Assembly (NCBI GenBank): GCA_018660835.1
Contig: JABJJN010000105.1
Location: 1 to 44,906 of the forward strand
Reading direction: 5' to 3'
DNA from: Gemmatimonadota bacterium
Lineage (GTDB): Bacteria > Latescibacterota > UBA2968 > UBA8231
Length of the DNA: 44,906 bases
Shown: positions 37,543-44,906 of the stretch, piece after piece
How the letters are laid out: each line of letters opens with the position of its first letter
How positions within the stretch are numbered: the first letter of the stretch is position 1
Made by a program: the position numbers and the translations under genes
The notes under the pieces: generated by a model
Database searches by the model: none
The model's input: only the letters and a program-made list of their open reading frames with translations
What the model was told of the DNA's origin: nothing

Positions 37543-37899
37543 TCAGTCGTTGACTGATGAGATCGAGTCGGTCGTATCCGGTTTGATCAGCCTGTATAAG
37601 TGCTCTCCGGGCAGCACAAGACCGTATTGCTCGCGCGCCATGCGTTCGACAAAGGCGGAGTCGTTCTCCATCCGCCACAGCACATTGCGCAGACTGTCGT
37701 TGGTCGCTTCCAACATCAACACCTCAGCCTCAAGATCAGTGAGGATCTGACGTTCCTCCTGCAGTTCGAGCCAACCACCTTGTCCTGTAAAGAAGATGTA
37801 CGCCCAGCCGATGATCATCGCCAGCAAGAATGACAGTCCCCACCACCGACGCGTCTGACGCTCAGCCAGTGGTGCAGTGCGCGAAGCGAGCTTTGCCAT
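37543..37899 (-). CDS. Septum formation initiator (FtsB/DivIC) family protein
   Basis: A 118-residue single-pass protein: about 20 basic cytoplasmic residues, one membrane helix (about 21-37, GLSFLLAMIIGWAYIFF), then a coiled coil (about 45-75) rich in Leu and Glu and the conserved ERMAREQYGLVLPGEHLYR segment that ends the family's domain. Members join FtsL and FtsQ in the divisome. It starts one base after the proB stop; the setting away from division genes is unusual but the domain architecture is clear. Confidence 0.88.
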   Translation of the reverse strand: MAKLASRTAPLAERQTRRWWGLSFLLAMIIGWAYIFFTGQGGWLELQEERQILTDLEAEVLMLEATNDSLRNVLWRMENDSAFVERMAREQYGLVLPGEHLYRLIKPDTTDSISSVND

Positions 37900-37900
37900 G

Positions 37901-39046
37901 TTACATCAGCACGAGGTCGTCACGATGAATCACCTCCAGCGCCTTCTGGCCGAGTGTTTTCTCAACGACAGCAGAGCGCTGCCCACTGATCCGCTCGAGG
38001 TCGTCGCAGCCATAGCGACACAGACCGCGCGCCACCTCACGACCTTGACCATCTGCGATACGAACGACATCGCCCGCTGCAAATCCACCCTCGCAGCCCA
38101 CAACCCCCGCCGGTAGGAGGGATCTGCCAAGGCGGGCGATCGCTTTCACGGCACCATCGTCAACGGTCACCGTGCCACGTGGAGGCGAGGCAAAACCGAT
38201 CCACCGCTTGCGACTACCCATCCGTTTGCCACGCGGCAGAAACAGGGTTCCTACATTTTTGCCAGCGAGGATTTCGGGCAAGCGATGTTTGCGCGCATGC
38301 GCGACAATCGTCATCTCGCCGCAAGTGGTGAGGAGTCGCGCCGCACGCAATTTCGTCTCAATCCCGCCCCGGCCAAGTCGGTTACCCCCGCCTTGGGGAC
38401 CGAGTTCCTGGTCGGGTGCCACATCCGTCAGCAGTCCCTCCCCTTTGCCGGCAACATAGCGACTGTAGACACCTTCGACATCGGAAAGGATGACCAGCAA
38501 CTGTGCCTGAACCAGATTGGCCACGTAGGCAGCAAGCATGTCGTTATCACCAAGAGAGCGTCTCAACTCAGCGACGGCAACCGAGTCGTTCTCATTGATC
38601 ACGGGAACGACGCCAAGTTTAAACAGCTGGCGTAGCGTGGTGCGCACATGATTGTATCGCTGGCGGTCGTCGAGGATGTCTCCCGCTGTCAACAGAACCT
38701 GTCCGACAGGCACATCGTGCCGACGAAAGAGGCTCTCATAGGTATGGACGAGGAGATTCTGCCCCACAGCTGCGACGGCCTGCAGTTCGGCAATCGCAGT
38801 GGGACGCTCCGCCATGCCGAGCCGTCCCATGCCGGCAGCGACGGCACCTGAAGATACGAGGATCACTTCGAGACCCTGTGCATGCAGCAAAGCCAGGTCA
38901 CCGACGAGTCGTCGAATGGTCGGCCGGTGCAATTGACCATCGGCGCCGGTAAGACTACTGGAGCCAATCTTGACGACAAGACGGCGCACATCTGCCAATT
39001 GCTGCGGACGCTGGAATGTTGCGGCGGTTGTCACAGGACCGACCAA
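37901..39046 (-). CDS. proB: Glutamate 5-kinase with PUA domain
   Basis: A protein of up to 381 residues making glutamyl phosphate for proline synthesis. RRLVVKIGSSSLTG is the nucleotide-binding start, VPVINENDSVAVAE and LGDNDMLAAYVANLVQA the kinase core, GGIETKLRAARL the Lys loop, and the C-terminus from about 295 is a PUA domain (GTVTVDDGAVKAIARLG). The most upstream start is a TTG directly after the hisF stop; a GTG 12 bases further is also possible. proA, often adjacent, is not in the window, but proC heads the same operon. Confidence 0.93.
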   Translation of the reverse strand: MVGPVTTAATFQRPQQLADVRRLVVKIGSSSLTGADGQLHRPTIRRLVGDLALLHAQGLEVILVSSGAVAAGMGRLGMAERPTAIAELQAVAAVGQNLLVHTYESLFRRHDVPVGQVLLTAGDILDDRQRYNHVRTTLRQLFKLGVVPVINENDSVAVAELRRSLGDNDMLAAYVANLVQAQLLVILSDVEGVYSRYVAGKGEGLLTDVAPDQELGPQGGGNRLGRGGIETKLRAARLLTTCGEMTIVAHARKHRLPEILAGKNVGTLFLPRGKRMGSRKRWIGFASPPRGTVTVDDGAVKAIARLGRSLLPAGVVGCEGGFAAGDVVRIADGQGREVARGLCRYGCDDLERISGQRSAVVEKTLGQKALEVIHRDDLVLM

Positions 39047-39826
39047 TCAGGCGGCATACGGACGAACGACGACACCCCGGTCCGAAAGAAAGGATTTCAC
39101 CTGCGGGATGCTGTAGACCTCGAAATGAAAGATCGACGCCGCCAGCGCCGCATTCGCTTCTCCCACGGTCAGCACTTCGAGTATGTGCTCTGTTGTCCCC
39201 GCGCCGCCAGAAGCCACGATCGGTACGTCGACACGACGGGCGACGGCCTGATTCAGTTCGATGTCATAGCCATCACGGGTGCCGTCTGCATCGATACTGT
39301 TGAGGACCAGCTCACCGACGCCACGCTCGACGAGTTCGTCCACCCATTCGAGGGCATCGAGACCCGTTGCCTTGCGACCACCATTGATATAGACCTCCCA
39401 GCTTGGGGACGCCGTATCAGCATCCGTTCTCAAGACGTCGATGGCGCCGACGATGCACTGGGATCCGAAACTGGCGGCACTTTGCGAAATAATTGTGGAA
39501 TCGAGGACTGCGGCGGAGTTGATGGACACTTTGTCGGCGCCGCCCTTGAGGATCTCGCGCACATCCGCAAAGGTGCGAATGCCACCACCCACCGTAAGAG
39601 GGATAAAGACTCGCTCCGACACTTCGCGCACCAGGTCCATGACAATCTCACGCCCATCCGACGACGCGGTGATGTCGTAGAAGACGAGTTCGTCCGCCCC
39701 TTCCTGATCGTAGCGAGTTGCCAATTCTACCGGATCACCTGCGTCCTGGTCGGCAGAGAAGCGTACACCGCGCACATTGCGCCCGTTCTTCACATCCAGG
39801 CAGGGGATGATGCGTTTGGCTAACAA
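39047..39826 (-). CDS. hisF: Imidazole glycerol phosphate synthase cyclase subunit HisF
   Basis: The HisF barrel begins LAKRIIPCLDVKNGRNVRG; the start is placed at the TTG at 39826, 15 bases after the hisH stop, giving 259 residues. The longer open frame through hisH is not supported. Catalytic Asp residues are in CLDVKNG and NSIDADGTRDGYD, and phosphate loops in VGGGIRT and ASGGAGT. With HisH it converts PRFAR to imidazole glycerol phosphate and AICAR. Other his genes are not in the window. Confidence 0.95.
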   Translation of the reverse strand: MLAKRIIPCLDVKNGRNVRGVRFSADQDAGDPVELATRYDQEGADELVFYDITASSDGREIVMDLVREVSERVFIPLTVGGGIRTFADVREILKGGADKVSINSAAVLDSTIISQSAASFGSQCIVGAIDVLRTDADTASPSWEVYINGGRKATGLDALEWVDELVERGVGELVLNSIDADGTRDGYDIELNQAVARRVDVPIVASGGAGTTEHILEVLTVGEANAALAASIFHFEVYSIPQVKSFLSDRGVVVRPYAA

Positions 39827-39840
39827 AACGCTACAACCGA

Positions 39841-40443
39841 TCAGTTGAAGGAAGCAAAATTGGTCAGCAATCTCAGGCCGATCTTCTGGCTCTTTTCGGG
39901 ATGGAACTGAACGCCATAGACATTGTCGCGGCCAGCAATACTGGTGTATTGGATGCCATAGTCCGTTGTCGCCAGTTGGTCCGTCGCCTGCTCGGCTTCC
40001 ACATAGTAGGAGTGCACGAAGTAGAAGAAACTGCCATCCTCGACACCTTCCAGCAGCGGCGAGGCAACCTGTCGCTCGATCTGATTCCAGCCGATCTGGG
40101 GCACCTTCTCTGACGTAGGAAAACGCACACACTTGCCGGGCAAAAGTCCGAGGCCCGTGTGCTGACCCATCTCTTCAGAGCCACCGAACATCAACTGCAA
40201 GCCGACGCAGATTCCCAGGAAGGGTCGACCGGTGTCCACATGATCGTGGATCCGCTGATCCCACCCACCTTCACGCAGATTACGCATGGCGTCGCCGAAA
40301 GCTGCATCGCCGGGAAGCACGAGATGGTCAGCATCGGCAAGTTGGCCAGCATCGGTAATGATCTTTGCGTCGTGCCCAAGATACTGAAAGGCTTTCTCAA
40401 CACTGCGCAAATTGCCCATGCCATAATCGATCACGGCAATCAT
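39841..40443 (-). CDS. hisH: Imidazole glycerol phosphate synthase glutamine amidotransferase subunit HisH
   Basis: A 200-residue class I glutaminase. It begins MIAVIDYGMGNLRSVEKA, has the nucleophilic Cys in GICVGLQLMF and the His-Glu pair in VQFHPEKSQKIG, so the triad is complete. It supplies ammonia to HisF, encoded immediately downstream. Its start overlaps the proC stop by four bases. Confidence 0.96.
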   Translation of the reverse strand: MIAVIDYGMGNLRSVEKAFQYLGHDAKIITDAGQLADADHLVLPGDAAFGDAMRNLREGGWDQRIHDHVDTGRPFLGICVGLQLMFGGSEEMGQHTGLGLLPGKCVRFPTSEKVPQIGWNQIERQVASPLLEGVEDGSFFYFVHSYYVEAEQATDQLATTDYGIQYTSIAGRDNVYGVQFHPEKSQKIGLRLLTNFASFN

Positions 40444-41270
40444 GATCCATCCTCCTCGGGCCGGCCCAGTTCCTGCGAACGCTGCGTTGCAGCTTCGACA
40501 GCAGCGATGAACGCATGACGTACCCCTGCCGCCTCTAACTGTGCGAGTCCCGCGATGGTCGTCCCACCGGGAGAGGTCACCTGATCACGCAGCGCCGCCG
40601 GATGGTCACCGGTTTCGAGGACCATCCGTCCTGCACCCGCAACGGTCTGGGCAGCCAGTTGCAACGCCGTTTCGCGTGGCAACCCCGCCTTCACACCACC
40701 ATCGGCGAGGGCTTCAATCACCGTATATACATAGGCAGGTCCACTACCCGACAAACCGGTTACGGCGTCGAGCTGAGACTCCGCCACCTCAACACTGCTG
40801 CCGACGAGGGCAAACAGATCGACCACCATCTTCACATGTTCTGCGGTGGCGTGCTGCCCTCCTGCAACCGCTGTGGCCCCCGCTTGCAGGCGCACGAGTG
40901 TCTGCGGCATGACCCGCACAACGGGGTGATCAGTGCCGATCATCTCGACAATGCGATCGGTCGTAACGCCCGCCATGATGGAGACAATCGGTTGCCCTTG
41001 TAGCAGATGCTCTGCCAGGGCGCCAAGGACACCGGGTGCACTCTGTGGCTTCACACCTACCAGCACGATGTCGCGTGAATCGCACGCCAGTGCGAGCTCG
41101 CTTCCGGTAACAACACCGCGAGCTGCGAGAGGTTCAAGAATGTCGAGACGTTGATCGACTGCCGTCAGGCGTGCTGGGTCGACGCCGGCATCAAGTAGGC
41201 CGTGCAACAGGCTGCCGCCCATGTTACCAGCACCCACGATACCGACACTACACGGTTTGGCCGTGGTCAC
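40440..41270 (-). CDS. proC: Pyrroline-5-carboxylate reductase
   Basis: A 276-residue NADPH enzyme for the last step of proline synthesis. SVGIVGAGNMGGSLLHGLLDAG is the cofactor loop; SGSGPAYVYTVIEALADGG and TSPGGTTIAGL are the family signatures in the C-terminal helical domain. The GTG start at 41270 has AGGAG eight bases upstream. It heads a tightly packed series running to glyS; hisHF are between proC and proB. Confidence 0.95.
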   Translation of the reverse strand: MTTAKPCSVGIVGAGNMGGSLLHGLLDAGVDPARLTAVDQRLDILEPLAARGVVTGSELALACDSRDIVLVGVKPQSAPGVLGALAEHLLQGQPIVSIMAGVTTDRIVEMIGTDHPVVRVMPQTLVRLQAGATAVAGGQHATAEHVKMVVDLFALVGSSVEVAESQLDAVTGLSGSGPAYVYTVIEALADGGVKAGLPRETALQLAAQTVAGAGRMVLETGDHPAALRDQVTSPGGTTIAGLAQLEAAGVRHAFIAAVEAATQRSQELGRPEEDGS

Positions 41271-41374
41271 CGATGGATCTCCTGTTGAGGTCTTGCAGCG
41301 AGAGAGAAGGCTATAGTGTGGAGCGGAATTCTATGATAGCCGGGGTGCGAAATACTGTCAAAGGAATCGTCGAA

Positions 41375-41441
41375 ACTTTGGCGTCTTCAAAGTCGCAGAC
41401 TTTGACCTTTTCAAAGTCGCAAACTCTTGCCTTTCAAAGTC
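41375..41441. repeat. Cluster of CAAAGTC repeats between proC and the SWIB-histone gene
   Basis: Within 67 bases there are five copies of one element in both orientations: ACTTTG at 41375-41380, TCAAAGTC at 41387-41394, GACTTTGA at 41398-41405, TCAAAGTC at 41411-41418 and again at 41434-41441. The second and third make a perfect 19-base palindrome with a three-base centre. The same-direction copies are 23-24 bases apart, a little over two helical turns. It lies about 70-135 bases upstream of the promoter of the downstream gene and also upstream of proC, so it may be an operator array for either. Confidence 0.7.
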
Positions 41442-41508
41442 GTGTTCTTTCGGCATGTCATGCACGTGTTGAAGACTGTCGCCTCTCTGAAAACAGGAGA
41501 CTTTCTCC

Positions 41509-41538
41509 TTGACCTTTCGAAAAAACACCTGCTATCTT
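41509..41538 (+). promoter_or_regulatory. Sigma-70-like promoter of the SWIB-histone gene
   Basis: TTGACC at 41509-41514 and TATCTT at 41533-41538 are separated by 18 bases. Transcription would begin near 41545, leaving a leader of about 175 bases before the ATG at 41722. The region just upstream (41470-41508) holds no reading frame. Confidence 0.6.
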
Positions 41539-41541
41539 TCT

Positions 41542-41721
41542 CCTACGTGTTACGTAGGAAGAACATGCTGATTCTTGTGAGGGAGAGAACAGTGTGTAAC
41601 CCGGGAGATGTAGACGACCACCGGGTGTCTACGTGACAACGAAAATTTAGGGAGAACAGCGTCTTGCGAGAGGCCAACGTGCCTCGACGAGTTGCCAAAC
41701 GCGCACAAAGGAGAAAGCACG
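41542..41721 (+). promoter_or_regulatory. Structured 5' leader of the SWIB-histone gene
   Basis: CCTACGT and ACGTAGG at 41542-41558 form a perfect seven-base inverted repeat with a three-base loop at the likely transcript start. GTAGAC at 41610-41615 pairs with GTCTAC at 41627-41632. A strong ribosome-binding site, AAGGAG at 41708-41713, is eight bases before the ATG. The leader does not match any riboswitch I know. It also contains a short frame listed separately. Confidence 0.4.
41565..41636 (+). CDS. Possible 23-residue leader peptide
   Basis: An ATG at 41565 has AGGAAG three bases upstream and opens 23 codons ending in TGA at 41634-41636, inside the leader of the histone-like gene. The peptide (MLILVRERTVCNPGDVDDHR and three more) has no codon run typical of attenuators. 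The coding potential is weak; it is listed because of its position and ribosome-binding site. Confidence 0.2.
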   Translation: MLILVRERTVCNPGDVDDHRVST

Positions 41722-42303
41722 ATGGCGAAGAAGAAAGCAGCAAAGAAGACAGCTGCTAAGAAAAAGGCGGCACCGAAGAAAAAGGCTGCTGCCAAGAAGA
41801 AGACAGCAAAGAAGGCTGCTAAGAAGAAGGCCGCACCGAAGAAGAAGGCGGCGAAGAAAGCTGCTAAGAAGAAAGCGGCACCGAAAAAGGCGGCGAAGAA
41901 AGCTGCTAAGAAGAAGGCCGCACCGAAGAAGAAGGCGGCGAAGAAAGCTGCCAAGAAGAAAGCGGCACCGAAAAAGGCGGCGAAGAAGGCTGCTAAGAAG
42001 AAGCCCGCTGCCAAGAAAAAGGCAGCAAAAAAAAAAGGTAAGAAGGTAAAGCGTAAGCCCAATCCCTCGTTTATGCGTCCATTACAGCCGGACGCAGCCC
42101 TAGGGGCCGTGGTTGGTTCTAAACCGCTACCACGGACCCAGGTCGTCAAGAAGCTCTGGGTTTACATCAAGAAGAACAACCTGCAGGACTCGCAGAACAG
42201 ACGGATGATCAACGCCGACGAGAAGCTTCGCAGTGTTTTTGGTGGTAAGAAGCAGGTCAGCATGTTTGAGATGACCAAGCTCGTAAGCAAGCACATGAAG
42301 TAG
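41722..42303 (+). CDS. Histone H1-like lysine/alanine-rich protein with C-terminal SWIB domain
   Basis: A 193-residue basic protein. Residues 1 to about 112 consist almost only of Lys, Ala and Pro in repeats of the type KKAAPKKKAAKKAAK, like eukaryotic H1 tails and bacterial Hc1/AlgP-like proteins. From about residue 115 (KPNPSFMRPLQPD) a SWIB/MDM2-like domain follows: LGAVVGSKPLPRTQVVKKLW, YIKKNNLQDSQNRRMINADE and KLRSVFG, with FEMTKLVSKHMK as the last helix. The tail should bind DNA without sequence specificity; the SWIB fold usually binds protein. It is a single-gene unit with its own promoter and a strong terminator, consistent with an abundant nucleoid protein (inference). Confidence 0.93.
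   Translation: MAKKKAAKKTAAKKKAAPKKKAAAKKKTAKKAAKKKAAPKKKAAKKAAKKKAAPKKAAKKAAKKKAAPKKKAAKKAAKKKAAPKKAAKKAAKKKPAAKKKAAKKKGKKVKRKPNPSFMRPLQPDAALGAVVGSKPLPRTQVVKKLWVYIKKNNLQDSQNRRMINADEKLRSVFGGKKQVSMFEMTKLVSKHMK
41815..41988 (+). repeat. 87-base tandem duplication in the histone-like tail
   Basis: Bases 41815-41901 and 41902-41988 are direct repeats of 29 codons, differing at only two silent third positions (GCT/GCC in codon 17 and AAA/AAG in codon 29). Each copy itself contains two imperfect halves (KKKAAPKKKAAKKAA-type). The near identity at silent sites implies a recent duplication or ongoing copy exchange. Confidence 0.9.
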
Positions 42304-42347
42304 GCGATTCATCCCGTACCTGCAGTAAAGCCTTCCTACAGCAACGA

Positions 42348-42382
42348 GAGGAGTTCCCAGCCCTGGGAACTCCTCTTTTTTT
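42348..42382 (+). terminator. Intrinsic terminator after the SWIB-histone gene
   Basis: GAGGAGTTCCCAG at 42348-42360 is fully complementary to CTGGGAACTCCTC at 42363-42375 and is followed by seven Ts (42376-42382). It is the only classical Rho-independent terminator I see in the window. Confidence 0.95.
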
Positions 42383-42393
42383 GTGCCCTGCTC

Positions 42394-42421
42394 TCGACGT
42401 CCGCAGGTGGTCCCGTATATT
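42394..42421 (+). promoter_or_regulatory. Possible promoter of carA
   Basis: TATATT at 42416-42421, preceded by CCCG as in the elements before moaA and tRNA-Leu, has a TCGACG at 42394-42399 sixteen bases upstream as a weak -35. Transcription would start near 42428, about 38 bases before the carA ATG. Confidence 0.45.
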
Positions 42422-42465
42422 ACCCGACCGAAATCACCCCCCTACCCACCAGGCACTCGCAGCTG

Positions 42466-43572
42466 ATGATGTCACCAAAACGCCCCGCTCTCGTCGCCCT
42501 CGCGGATGGAACGGTTTTCGAGGGTCACTGTGTCGCCGGCGACGGCGAAGTCTTCGGTGAAATGGTCTTCAACACCAGCATGACAGGTTATCAGGAGATC
42601 CTGACGGACCCGTCGTATGCGGGACAGATGGTGACCATGACCTATCCGCACATAGGGAACTATGGCGTAACACCCGAGGACAATGAATCGTCGCAACCGC
42701 ACGTGCGTGCATTCATCATGAAGCAGTGTTGTCACCGCCCCTCCAATCAACGCGCCACGGGAGGCCTGATCGAATATCTCGAGGAGCACGGCGTCATTGG
42801 CGTTGAGGGTATCGATACACGGCAATTGACACGCCATGTACGCACTGAGGGAGCGATGAAGGCCGCCGTCTCTACAACCGAGACAGAGGCCGATGCATTG
42901 ATAGAACGGGCGCGTTCCTGGGAAGGACTGGAAGGGAAGGATCTTGCGAAGGAAGTGACGTGTGCGGACACGTACGTCGTGGAATCACAGACTCAGCAGC
43001 GGGCTCATGTGGTGGCCTTTGACTTCGGCATGAAGCGTAGTATTGTCCGCAAACTCAGCGAGGCGGGTTGCCGGGTGACAGTTGTCCCCGCCGCCACGAC
43101 GGCAGAAGAGGCCTTGGCCCACGAGCCAGATGGTATCTTCCTGTCGAATGGCCCGGGCGACCCACGGCCACTGGATTACGCCATCGAAACGACGAAGAAA
43201 CTGATTGCCACGGCGAACCTGCCCATGTTCGGCATCTGTCTCGGCCACGAGATCCTTGGACTGGCTTTCGGCGCTGAGATCTACAAACTCAAATTCGGCC
43301 ATCGCGGCGCCAATCAGCCCATCAAGGAGCACGCGAGCCAACGCATTCTGATCACATCAGAGAATCACGGATGGGGAGTCAGAAGCGAGTCGTTGCCGCC
43401 CATGCTGGAGATTACGCGCAACAATCTCAATGACGGATGTGTCGAAGGCTTCCAGCACCGAGACCGTCCGATCTTCTCGATACAGTGTCATCCAGAAGCT
43501 TCCCCCGGACCTCATGATAGTGATCATCTGTTCGGATACTTCGCCGAATTGATGCAGCGCCATACAGCGTAA
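42466..43572 (+). CDS. carA: Carbamoyl-phosphate synthase small subunit
   Basis: A 368-residue glutaminase subunit supplying ammonia to CarB for arginine and pyrimidine synthesis. SMTGYQEILTDPSYAGQMV is the N-terminal domain signature, GICLGHEILGLAFG has the nucleophilic Cys, and SIQCHPEASPGPHDSDHLF the His-Glu pair. Two ATGs stand side by side at 42466 and 42469. carB is not adjacent; the next gene is an Ldh-family dehydrogenase. Confidence 0.96.
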   Translation: MMSPKRPALVALADGTVFEGHCVAGDGEVFGEMVFNTSMTGYQEILTDPSYAGQMVTMTYPHIGNYGVTPEDNESSQPHVRAFIMKQCCHRPSNQRATGGLIEYLEEHGVIGVEGIDTRQLTRHVRTEGAMKAAVSTTETEADALIERARSWEGLEGKDLAKEVTCADTYVVESQTQQRAHVVAFDFGMKRSIVRKLSEAGCRVTVVPAATTAEEALAHEPDGIFLSNGPGDPRPLDYAIETTKKLIATANLPMFGICLGHEILGLAFGAEIYKLKFGHRGANQPIKEHASQRILITSENHGWGVRSESLPPMLEITRNNLNDGCVEGFQHRDRPIFSIQCHPEASPGPHDSDHLFGYFAELMQRHTA

Positions 43573-43644
43573 ACTGTCAACGGTGATGCGGCGCGATCGT
43601 TCTGCTCGGTCGCCGCACAAGCCCCAAGACTGGAGTCATCTGCT

Positions 43645-44688
43645 ATGCCTATCGTCCCCCAGGATACACTGCGTCGCCTGGCCATCGACATCTTCTCAGC
43701 CACTGGCATTCCAGCAGACGATGCAAAGATCGTCGCCGATCACCTCGTCGACAGCCATCTGTTCGGACACGATTCGCATGGCACCTGGTTCCTCCCATCC
43801 TACGCCCGGTCCATGAAGAAGGGGTATGTGCCCTGGGAAGATCGTGATCTCATTCGCGAGAACCCGGCGATCGCGCTATACGATGGAAAGGGTGGAAATG
43901 GCATCGTTGCCGTTACGCGTGCCGTCGATCTGGCGATCGAAAAGGCACGGACGACGACCTTCGGATTCATTGGCCTCAAGTCCGTCAGTCATATTGGCCG
44001 ACTCGGTGACTACCCACCCCGCATTGCCGAACAGGGCATGCTCGGTATGGTTTGGTTGAACGGAGGCGGGCTATTTCTGGCTCCGCACGGCAGTGCGGAT
44101 CGCCGCCTGCGCCCCGAACCCATTGCCTTTGCGGCGCCCCGCGGCAATGGTCTGCCCCCCTTCATGCTCGACATGACGATGACCGTCGTTGCAGGCGGCA
44201 AGATCGAGCAGAAGATCATCCGTGGCGAACCTTTGCCCGAGGGCTGGGTAATCGACCAGGAGGGCAACGATGTCACCGATGCCGAGAAATACCGGGATAC
44301 ATCAACAGGTGTTCTGCCTTTGGGAGGTCGGCAATTTGGCCACAAGGGCCACGGCTTGGCCATGATGGTCGAGATGCTCGTGGGCCCCCTCTCGCATGCA
44401 GGCTGCACGAAAGAAGATGGCGGCGGCGGTGGCGTGATGGTACTCGCCATCGACATCTCCGCTTTTACCGATCTCGAAACCTATACCGAGGAAGTTGAGG
44501 GCCTCGCCGAGTGGGTCTGCTCAGCTCGTCCACTGCCAGGTGTCGACAAGATCTATGCGCCTGGTGAGATCGAACAGGAAACCCACAAGCAACGGATGGC
44601 CAGTGGCATTGAGTTGCCACAGCCTGTCTGGGATAGCATCGGCGAGGTAGCAGCAGAATTGCAAGTAGAGATGCCCGAGATCTCCTGA
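43645..44688 (+). CDS. Ldh family (malate/L-lactate/ureidoglycolate-type) NAD(P)-dependent dehydrogenase
   Basis: A 347-residue member of the type-2 malate/L-lactate dehydrogenase family, unrelated to Rossmann-type dehydrogenases. HDSHGTWFLPSYARSMKKG has the catalytic His, SVSHIGRLGDYPPRIAEQGM the second conserved His and substrate region, FMLDMTMTVVAGGKIEQ the cofactor segment, and FGHKGHGLAMMVEML the conserved GHKG-x-GL block. Members act on malate, sulfolactate, 2,3-diketogulonate or ureidoglycolate; the substrate here is unknown. It starts 72 bases after carA. Confidence 0.9.
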   Translation: MPIVPQDTLRRLAIDIFSATGIPADDAKIVADHLVDSHLFGHDSHGTWFLPSYARSMKKGYVPWEDRDLIRENPAIALYDGKGGNGIVAVTRAVDLAIEKARTTTFGFIGLKSVSHIGRLGDYPPRIAEQGMLGMVWLNGGGLFLAPHGSADRRLRPEPIAFAAPRGNGLPPFMLDMTMTVVAGGKIEQKIIRGEPLPEGWVIDQEGNDVTDAEKYRDTSTGVLPLGGRQFGHKGHGLAMMVEMLVGPLSHAGCTKEDGGGGGVMVLAIDISAFTDLETYTEEVEGLAEWVCSARPLPGVDKIYAPGEIEQETHKQRMASGIELPQPVWDSIGEVAAELQVEMPEIS

Positions 44689-44711
44689 CCCATCCTGCTG
44701 AACCTGGCGAA

Positions 44712-44906
44712 CTACATCGACACGCCGAGTAATCCCCGCGTGATCTGAAAATCGGCGTTGCCACGCAGTGACAGAGGTTTGAAGTCACCTCTAGACATAG
44801 CCTCGATCAGGCTCACCAATGCAGCCGGCCAGTTTTCACCACTGCCTTCTGCACGCGCATCCAAATCGGCCCCATAGAGTTCGGCCACACGATCTGAACT
44901 CGTCCA
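44712..44906 (-). CDS. C-terminal fragment of an unrecognised protein
   Basis: On the minus strand a frame is open from the window edge to the TAG at 44712-44714, giving the last 64 residues of a longer protein. It contains RVAELYGADLDARAEG, NWPAALVSLIEAMS and SLRGNADFQITRGLLGVSM. I do not recognise the family. It is convergent with the Ldh-family gene, with a 23-base gap. The even amino-acid composition and clean frame support a real gene. Confidence 0.55.
   Translation of the reverse strand, partial: WTSSDRVAELYGADLDARAEGSGENWPAALVSLIEAMSRGDFKPLSLRGNADFQITRGLLGVSM

Noticed and set aside
39047..40132. 361-residue version of HisF
   Set aside because: The first 100 residues lie in the hisH coding region in another frame; HisF proteins begin at the LAKRIIPCLD segment.
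41550..42149. Long minus-strand frame rich in Phe and Ala opposite the histone-like gene
   Set aside because: It is the complement of the lysine/alanine repeat codons (AAG/GCG read backwards) and has no ribosome-binding site or family similarity.

Overview
The window is bacterial chromosome, compact (most gaps under 100 bases), with a GC content that looks to be in the upper fifties by eye. I see no insertion sequence, phage gene, CRISPR array or rRNA. The mix of housekeeping genes with many small-molecule catabolic genes (two Gfo/Idh-type dehydrogenases, two xylose-isomerase-like TIM barrels, two RraA-like proteins, a PhyH oxygenase, a GMC oxidoreductase) plus DUF4416 and a SWIB/lysine-rich nucleoid protein resembles uncultured marine lineages such as Latescibacterota or Poribacteria. 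That placement is inference; no taxonomic marker here settles it.

Bases 1-3385 (+) carry a catabolic/transport set: the end of a fumarylacetoacetate hydrolase-family gene, two MFS transporters and an RraA-family aldolase-like gene, overlapping or nearly so. Bases 3630-11303 (-) hold a six-gene run, in transcription order: an internally duplicated membrane protein, a GMC oxidoreductase, a Gfo/Idh dehydrogenase, moaA, a large fusion of a FolC-type Mur ligase with an ATP-grasp ligase, and a trans-sulfuration-type PLP enzyme. The fusion and its overlap with the PLP gene are the most unusual enzymology here.

Bases 11450-25598 are a patchwork of short units on both strands: isomerase-like barrel, adenosine deaminase-like hydrolase with a large insertion, aspartate dehydrogenase; purN; PhyH oxygenase; a second isomerase barrel; a 2-hydroxyacid dehydrogenase; a DapA-like aldolase with a methyltransferase; a second Gfo/Idh protein, a MATE transporter and a ROK kinase; a second RraA and a D-threonine aldolase/D-serine dehydratase-like gene; DUF4416.

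Bases 25630-35096 (-) form one long co-directional housekeeping series: tRNA-Leu(UAG), tig, clpP, clpX, engB, serA, purA, a prpB-like lyase, a prpC-like synthase and a cupin. The trigger factor carries 16 consecutive Asp-His dipeptides. Bases 35281-41270 (-) are proC, hisH, hisF, proB, an FtsB/DivIC-like gene, recO and glyS, packed tightly.

Bases 41271-42382 (+) contain a regulatory region with repeated CAAAGTC elements, a recognisable promoter, a structured leader and a lysine/alanine-rich histone-H1-like protein ending in a SWIB domain, closed by a strong intrinsic terminator. The window ends with carA, an Ldh-family dehydrogenase and the C-terminal end of an unrecognised minus-strand gene.
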